Shown: positions 23,831 to 27,917 of the stretch, in pieces | Numbering within the stretch: position 1 is the first letter of the stretch | How the letters are laid out: the number at the start of each line of letters is the position of its first letter | From: Candidatus Aerophobota bacterium | GTDB lineage: Bacteria; Aerophobota; Aerophobia; Aerophobales; JAGGXI01 | Assembly: GCA_021163155.1 (NCBI GenBank) | Contig: JAGGXI010000067.1 | Span: forward strand, 1-27,917 | Direction of reading: 5' to 3' | DNA length: 27,917 nt | Notes under the pieces: model-generated | Database searches by the model: none | What the model saw: the letters and a program-made list of their open reading frames with translations, nothing else | What the model was told of the DNA's origin: nothing | Position numbers and translations under genes: made by a program

Positions 23831-23874
23831 ATATCTAATGTTGATATAATATAAAAATATTCCGTCTTTGTCAA
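23831..23874 (-). promoter_or_regulatory. padR-MFS promoter with candidate PadR operator
   Basis: On the minus strand: perfect TTGACA (23874-23869), a 17-base spacer, then TATTAT (23851-23846). The inverted repeat ATATC (23831-23835) and GATAT (23843-23847), separated by 7 bases, overlaps the -10 and predicted start, a position where a bound repressor would block transcription. Confidence 0.65.
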
Positions 23875-23884
23875 TCAACTTTTG

Positions 23885-24080
23885 TAGAGATTTCGCAGAT
23901 AAAAATAGAGATTACACAGATTGAGGCCTCTGGAGGTTTTTCAGAGGTCTCTTTGATAGTAGTAACATCTAATGAGGTTTAGGTTGCGCTGTTTTACGCA
24001 GGTGGTAGCCGTAACCTTTAGGTTGCGTAAAGAAAAATTACTACATGAGAACGCAGGCTCTGAGCCTTGCGGCTACCATT
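23885..24080 (+). repeat. Repeat B copy 3 followed by repeat C copy 2
   Basis: Repeat B at 23885-23954 has AGAGATTTCGCAGATAAAAA, GAGATTACACAGATTGAGG and a 9-bp stem-loop (AGGCCTCTG with CAGAGGTCT, one wobble). Repeat C follows: AGTAGTAACATCTAATGAGG, TTTAGGTTGCGC, a GGTAGCCGTAACCTTTAGG stretch, and the GCAGGCTCTGAGCCTTGC palindrome with GGCTACCA at the end. This fills the gap between padR and wtpC; no gene is seen. Confidence 0.82.
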
Positions 24081-24116
24081 TTTTTTGTGCAAAAATTAGC
24101 TGCCAGAGATTTCTAT

Positions 24117-25154
24117 TCAAAAAATATGGATGGCTGTAGATTTAAAAGCAATGAAAACACTTGTGCCTCTTTTTAATTCTAATTCAACGAGAGAGGTTGG
24201 AGTAATAAGTGCTTTAAACTCTGTTTTTCCCACTTTAATATTAATTTCAAATAAAAATCCTTGATTTATGATCTCTTTCACAAATCCTTGAAAATTATTG
24301 CGTGCGCTGGACTTAATCATCCTACGAGAAATAATGATATCTTCCGGACGTATAGCTAAAAATCCTTCTAATTCTTGAACTTCACGAGGTAGTTGTATAC
24401 TCAGCCCATTTATTAATGCTTTATTTTTTTTAAAACTGACAAAGAAAATATTTTTCATCCCTATAAATTTAGCTACAAAAGGAGTCTTAGGAGTGTGAAA
24501 GATTTCCTTGATTTCTCCTATCTGTTCTAATCTTCCCTTGTTGATAACTCCCACACGTTTAGCTAAAGATAAAACCTCCGCCATGTTGTGAGTTACCATA
24601 AGGAAGGGAATTTTTGTCTCCTTATTAATACTCTTTAACATTTCCTGTATTTCTTCTCGAAAATTCTGATCTAAAGCACTCAATGGCTCATCCAATAGTA
24701 GTAAGGAAGGCTCGATAATCATTGCTCGAGCCAGAGCTACCCGTTGTTTTTCCCCGCCGCTTAAAGTATCAGGATAGCGGTTAAGAAGATGAACTAAATT
24801 TAATCTCTCTATTAGCCAGTTAAAATATTTTTCAACATCTTTTCTTCTTTTTTTATGAAAATGGAGTCCATATTCAATATTACGTTTAACTGTTAAGTGA
24901 GGAAATAAGGCATAATCTTGATAAACAATGCCGATTTCCCGTTTTTCAGGAGGAAGGCAGGTTATTTCATTCCTATTTATCCAAATCTGGCCTTTTCCAG
25001 CAGGAAGCAATCCCGCTATCGTCTCCAAAAGTATAGTTTTACCCGCTCCTGTAGGACCTATCAAAGCAAAGAAATCACCCTTATTTAAAGAAAGGGTAAT
25101 TCCTTCCAAAGAAAAATCAGGTAGTTGAACATATAAATCCTTAATAGTAATCAT
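24117..25154 (-). CDS. wtpC: Tungstate/molybdate ABC transporter ATPase (WtpC/ModC-like)
   Basis: 345 residues. ABC domain: Walker A GPTGAGKT (33-40), Q-loop at Q79, signature LSGGEKQR (131-138), Walker B LLLLDEPLSALD (151-162), and switch histidine in VTHNMAEV. After about residue 235 a regulatory extension follows, with an AIRPEDI segment and a C-terminal TOBE/MOP-like region (NNFQGFVKEI onward) as in oxyanion importers. The start overlaps the permease stop in an ATGA arrangement. Last gene of the leftward wtpABC unit. Sulfate importers are similar; the binding protein decides for tungstate/molybdate. Confidence 0.9.
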   Translation of the reverse strand: MITIKDLYVQLPDFSLEGITLSLNKGDFFALIGPTGAGKTILLETIAGLLPAGKGQIWINRNEITCLPPEKREIGIVYQDYALFPHLTVKRNIEYGLHFHKKRRKDVEKYFNWLIERLNLVHLLNRYPDTLSGGEKQRVALARAMIIEPSLLLLDEPLSALDQNFREEIQEMLKSINKETKIPFLMVTHNMAEVLSLAKRVGVINKGRLEQIGEIKEIFHTPKTPFVAKFIGMKNIFFVSFKKNKALINGLSIQLPREVQELEGFLAIRPEDIIISRRMIKSSARNNFQGFVKEIINQGFLFEINIKVGKTEFKALITPTSLVELELKRGTSVFIAFKSTAIHIF

Positions 25155-25939
25155 TTACCTTTTCCTCTTGGTATAGTCACCAGACGTAAAAGTATAAACA
25201 TACTCAAAGAGATAATAATCAGCCATACAGCTACCGGTCGGGAGTAATTAAGTCCAAAAGATTCAAATCTCTCATAGATAAGCACAGGTGCAATCATAGG
25301 ATGATAAGCGATGATGACAACAGCCCCAAACTCACTTATAGCCCTTGCCCAACACATAATCATCCCTGCAATAACACTACGCCAGGCTAAAGGGAAGGTA
25401 ATTCTTAAAAAAGTAGCTAATGAAGAAGCTCCCAGACTACGAGAAACCTTTTCTAAGCGAGGAGGAATGCCTTCAAAACGGTCTTTTACTGTATTTATAT
25501 AAAAAGGCATCCCTACAAAGGTGAGGACAGTGATGATTCCAGGGACACTTCCTATCATTCTTATCCCCAACTGATATAATATTTTACCCACCCAGAAGTT
25601 TTTTCCTACTACACTTAATAGAGCAATTCCTACTACAGTATGAGGTATTACTATAGGTAAGTCAATAATGCTTTCTACTAATCTTTTCCCTGCAAATTGT
25701 TTCCGAGCCATAAAATAAGCAAAAGGAGTTCCTATCAAAAAAGAGATAATTGAAGCCCAGGTGGAGGCGTATATGCTTAGCCAGATTGATGCTCGGACAT
25801 CTTTCTCGGATATAGTGTCTTTCAAACTGGTTATATTGGTTGAAAAAACCATTTCAATGAGAGGTAGAAGAATAAAACCTAAAATTAAAAATCCACAAAT
25901 CAGTGTAAACAGCATAAACCAATCTTTTTTTTGTCTCAT
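25151..25939 (-). CDS. wtpB: Tungstate/molybdate ABC transporter permease (WtpB/ModB-like)
   Basis: 262 residues with about six transmembrane helices. The binding-protein-dependent permease signature (EAA loop) is seen as LEKVSRSLGASSLATFLRIT, which docks on the ATPase, followed by FPLAWRSVIAG. The segment DLPIVIPHTVVGIAL is typical of ModB/CysT-type permeases. The ATG is preceded by a weak GGAAAAAAG ribosome binding site. Between it and wtpA is an 82-base gap with a palindromic element. Confidence 0.9.
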   Translation of the reverse strand: MRQKKDWFMLFTLICGFLILGFILLPLIEMVFSTNITSLKDTISEKDVRASIWLSIYASTWASIISFLIGTPFAYFMARKQFAGKRLVESIIDLPIVIPHTVVGIALLSVVGKNFWVGKILYQLGIRMIGSVPGIITVLTFVGMPFYINTVKDRFEGIPPRLEKVSRSLGASSLATFLRITFPLAWRSVIAGMIMCWARAISEFGAVVIIAYHPMIAPVLIYERFESFGLNYSRPVAVWLIIISLSMFILLRLVTIPRGKGK

Positions 25940-25960
25940 CTTTTTTCCAGAGGAAAAAGG

Positions 25961-26005
25961 GGTCAGGTCTTAACATTTGATATTTCTTTACATTAAGACC
26001 CAGCC
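25961..26005. repeat. REP-like palindrome between wtpA and wtpB
   Basis: GGTCTTAA (25966-25973) and TTAAGACC (25993-26000) are perfect arms around a 19-base loop; partly complementary GGTCA and CAGCC sequences flank them. The GGGGTCAGGTCTTAACATT type of sequence resembles palindromes associated with IS200-like REP transposases in many bacteria. It may lower expression of wtpBC relative to wtpA. Confidence 0.65.
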
Positions 26006-26021
26006 CTCAATTTCTATTTTA

Positions 26022-26984
26022 TTATTTTATTATCGTTTTTAGCTCATTAGGTATCTTATTTATATTAAATGTCGCTGTAGGAGGTATAATTGGAGGTTGA
26101 CCGCACTGTTTCAGTATCTTTAAACCTTTCTCTGAGTCGAGAAGGTATTTCAGAAACTTAATAGCTTCTCTTCTATGAGAGGCATCCTTAAGTAAAGTGA
26201 CTCCATATGTAATAGAAGCTCCTCTTTTGGTAATAAAAGTCCCCGGCTCTTTTCCACTGACCTCTACAGAAGCATTTTTATAGAAATTATCATATTTTGT
26301 ACTGCCTAAATTGATTTGGGAAGGCAATTCTACAAATTTCAAGTTATGCTGCACAGCTACAGAGCGGTACTCAAAAGCATAATCTAAAGCACTTATCTCC
26401 AGTAAAGCGATCAACTCTACAGATTTAGGACGAATATTCTTTTGAGGTATGTTCTTCTGCAATTTTTTGAATAGACCCGGTTGCTGGTAATACTTTTCTG
26501 CCAATTGCATCACCATTACTGCCCGATATCCACAAGGATCTATGTTAGGGTCGGAATATCCACATTGAATCCCTTCTTTAAGAAGAATTTCATACCAATT
26601 GTCTTTATTAACTTTATCTGCATATTTACTCTCATCAGTATAACAGAGCACCATCTGATTATTAGCAAAGTGTATATCCCAATCAGCAAAATCAGGAATT
26701 AAAAGAGTATCGATAACCGTTACATCGGCAGAGGCCATAACATCACACTCTTTATTTAATTCAATAATTTTACGGGCACATGTTCGACTTCCTGCCGATT
26801 CTCTTAAAACATCCACCTGTGGGTACATAGTTTCAAACTCTTTTTCTATCTGTGCAAAAGGAACTGCTAAGCTACCAGCATGGAAGATAATCACTTTTCC
26901 TGGCTTTTTTTCTGCAAAAACCAAATTTGTAGAAACTAAAGCCATGCTCGCTAAAATTGATACCATTATTAAAATTCTTCTCAT
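26022..26984 (-). CDS. wtpA: Tungstate/molybdate-binding protein (WtpA-like)
   Basis: 320 residues. The signal peptide ends near VFA at residue 24 with no lipobox cysteine, pointing to a soluble periplasmic protein. The mature part has the WtpA/ModA pattern: IIFHAGSLAVPF near the N-terminus, RESAGSRTCARKI, DVMASADVTVID, then CGYSDPNIDPCGYRA, DYAFEYRSVAVQHNLKFVEL and LPSQINLGS. These match the archaeal-type WtpA group that prefers tungstate and also binds molybdate. The ATG follows AAAGGAGAG at ideal spacing. A cofactor riboswitch candidate upstream supports the tungsten/molybdenum assignment. Confidence 0.92.
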   Translation of the reverse strand: MRRILIMVSILASMALVSTNLVFAEKKPGKVIIFHAGSLAVPFAQIEKEFETMYPQVDVLRESAGSRTCARKIIELNKECDVMASADVTVIDTLLIPDFADWDIHFANNQMVLCYTDESKYADKVNKDNWYEILLKEGIQCGYSDPNIDPCGYRAVMVMQLAEKYYQQPGLFKKLQKNIPQKNIRPKSVELIALLEISALDYAFEYRSVAVQHNLKFVELPSQINLGSTKYDNFYKNASVEVSGKEPGTFITKRGASITYGVTLLKDASHRREAIKFLKYLLDSEKGLKILKQCGQPPIIPPTATFNINKIPNELKTIIK

Positions 26985-27057
26985 TTTTCTTCTCTCCTTT
27001 TATGTGAGGTAAATATATTTTGTTTCTTTTTTATAATTGTTAGCTGTAGGTTTTCCC

Positions 27058-27480
27058 TCTTCGCAGGCTCTGAGCCTTGCGGCTACCAGTTTATTTCTCA
27101 TGTTTTTCCCTTTAATCCTTTAATCCTCTAATCCTCTAATCCTCTAATCCTTTAATCCTGCTTTTCCCTCTCACATCTCACCTCTTCGCAGGCTAAACCC
27201 CATTAGATGTTACTACTATTTAGCGGGGTAAAGCCTTACGGCTACCAGTTTATTTCTCACTGTTTTGTTTTTCCCTTTAATCCTCTTCTTTGGGTTTTCT
27301 TGTTTTTCCCTTTAATCCTCTAATCCTCTAATCCTTTAATCCTGCTTTTTCCTCTCACATCTCACCTCTTCGCAGGCTCTGAGCCTTGCGGCTACCAGTT
27401 TATTTCTCATGTTTTTCCCTTTAATCCTCTAATCCTTTAATCCTTTAATCCTGTTTTTTTAGTCCTGCTTTTTCTTTTAA
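27058..27480. repeat. Composite repeat array A3 in the wtpA leader
   Basis: The same TAATCCTC/T tandems as at 2340 and 7369, with palindromes starting at 27063 and 27372 (GCAGGCTCTGAGCCTTGC) and an inverted repeat C copy at 27188-27250 inserted into another palindrome module. Each is followed by GGCTACCAGTTTATTTCTC. The array lies between wtpA and the riboswitch-terminator unit upstream of it. Confidence 0.88.
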
Positions 27481-27526
27481 CTCTTTGTCTCGTATTTAAA
27501 AATCAACGCTTCCTTCCAAATTTCTA

Positions 27527-27568
27527 ATAAAAAAACCAGCCTCTCTCACCTGGAAAGAGACTGGCTTT
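27527..27568 (-). terminator. Intrinsic terminator downstream of the cofactor riboswitch
   Basis: On the minus strand CCAGTCTCT (27564-27556) pairs with AGAGGCTGG (27544-27536) with a single mismatch. The stem is extended by AAAG against the T run, and seven or more T follow (27535-27527). The good U tract exists only on this strand, so it ends leftward transcription. Confidence 0.85.
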
Positions 27569-27592
27569 ACCATTAATTCTTAAAAATAAAAA

Positions 27593-27717
27593 ACCAATTT
27601 CTGCTCTCCTTTCCAAGAATGGGAGGCAAAGCAGTTTCCCACCCTACCCTATCGGTTAAACCCCATGGAAAGTTTATTTAAACTCTTTCTTTAGGTAGTT
27701 TAGCTCGGAGAATCAAT
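27593..27717 (-). promoter_or_regulatory. Candidate molybdenum/tungsten cofactor (Moco/Tuco) riboswitch
   Basis: On the minus strand the segment has, in order, ATTGATT (27717-27711), CTCCGAGC, a GAAAG..TTTC hairpin, GGGAAACTGCTTTGCC followed by TCCC, and GGAAAGGAGAGCAG, then AATTGGT (27599-27593). The first and last can pair as a closing stem using wobble pairs, and CTGCT..CTCC pairs with GGAGAGCAG. From memory these blocks match the Moco RNA motif; I cannot run a covariance search. A terminator follows at once and the first gene downstream encodes a tungstate/molybdate-binding protein. Confidence 0.65.
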
Positions 27718-27742
27718 ATCTCAATCAATTAAAGAACAACTA

Positions 27743-27774
27743 TATATAGTTACACCCTTTTTAGAATTTGTCAA
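27743..27774 (-). promoter_or_regulatory. Possible promoter of the riboswitch-wtpA leader
   Basis: On the minus strand a perfect TTGACA (27774-27769) is followed after 20 bases by TATATA (27748-27743). The spacing is longer than optimal. Transcription would start just upstream of the riboswitch. Confidence 0.4.
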
Positions 27775-27790
27775 ATTTATCACTACATAC

Positions 27791-27837
27791 TGTTAATTAA
27801 ATTTTAAAACTGGAGTAATTAAAGTTTAAAAGTGGAG
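27791..27837 (+). mobile_element. Two 22-bp direct repeats, possible left end of an IS21-like element
   Basis: TG at 27791 is followed closely by two adjacent 22-base repeats (27794-27815 and 27816-27837) that differ at two positions and each end in TGGAG. IS21-family elements begin with TG and carry multiple repeats of this kind at their ends, just upstream of istA. Only the edge is in the window, so they could instead be operator repeats for the next gene. Confidence 0.35.
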
Positions 27838-27912
27838 TATATCCACAGATCTTTCTCAAAACAAATTATATATGCTATCCTTCTTCTTAAATAATATGAA
27901 GGAGGATAGATT

Positions 27913-27917
27913 ATGGT
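27913..27917 (+). CDS. Start of a gene cut by the window edge
   Basis: ATG at 27913-27915 stands 7 bases after a perfect AAGGAGG (27899-27905). Only the first codon is complete, so the product is unknown. If the upstream repeats are an IS21-like end, this would be its transposase gene. Confidence 0.55.

Overview
This window is a strongly AT-rich piece of a bacterial chromosome that reads as a free-living anaerobe. It carries bacterial housekeeping genes (a DivIVA-type protein, a class A penicillin-binding protein, S-adenosylmethionine synthetase, ribosome hibernation factor, ComF, PurC). It also carries a cobalamin import and assembly operon and a tungstate/molybdate transporter. Both solute-binding proteins (BtuF-like and WtpA-like) have plain signal peptides without a lipobox cysteine, which suggests a periplasm and so a two-membrane cell. 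I cannot name the phylum; an uncultivated candidate lineage is possible. Many genes appear to start with TTG, and several promoters match the sigma-70 consensus well.

Layout. 1-1044 has no convincing gene but holds a GC-rich structured patch, a perfect hairpin and one copy of a palindromic repeat. 1054-2226 holds a DivIVA-like gene and a convergent gene with a degenerate Ada-type zinc domain. 2340-3005 is a composite repeat array. 3124-6180 is a promoter followed by DUF2905, PBP1A and a SAM-hydrolase-family gene. The last of these converges on metK (6200-7348). A second repeat array separates metK from the leftward cluster hpf, ptsN-like gene, sugar nucleotidyltransferase (9852 down to 7764). 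comF (leftward) and the cobalamin operon (rightward) diverge from a pair of promoters separated by a repeat.

The rightward operon 11733-17523 (btuF, cobD, cobQ, btuC, btuD with an extra C-terminal domain) is preceded by a cobalamin riboswitch and an intrinsic terminator. A second rightward unit (17652-22045) has HNH nuclease, purC and a large helicase-nuclease fusion that looks like MrfA joined to MrfB. Next come a gene remnant and a GC-rich orphan patch, then a leftward padR-MFS pair with a likely autoregulatory operator. A leftward wtpA-wtpB-wtpC tungstate transporter follows.

Upstream of wtpA lie a third repeat array, an intrinsic terminator and a structure I read as a molybdenum/tungsten cofactor riboswitch. 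The window ends with two 22-bp direct repeats and the start codon of a gene with a perfect ribosome binding site, possibly the left end of an IS21-like element.

Themes: metal and cofactor supply under riboswitch control (B12 at one end, tungsten/molybdenum cofactor at the other), SAM metabolism, and several families of short palindromic repeats that sit next to promoters or inside leaders. No tRNA, rRNA or CRISPR array was seen.
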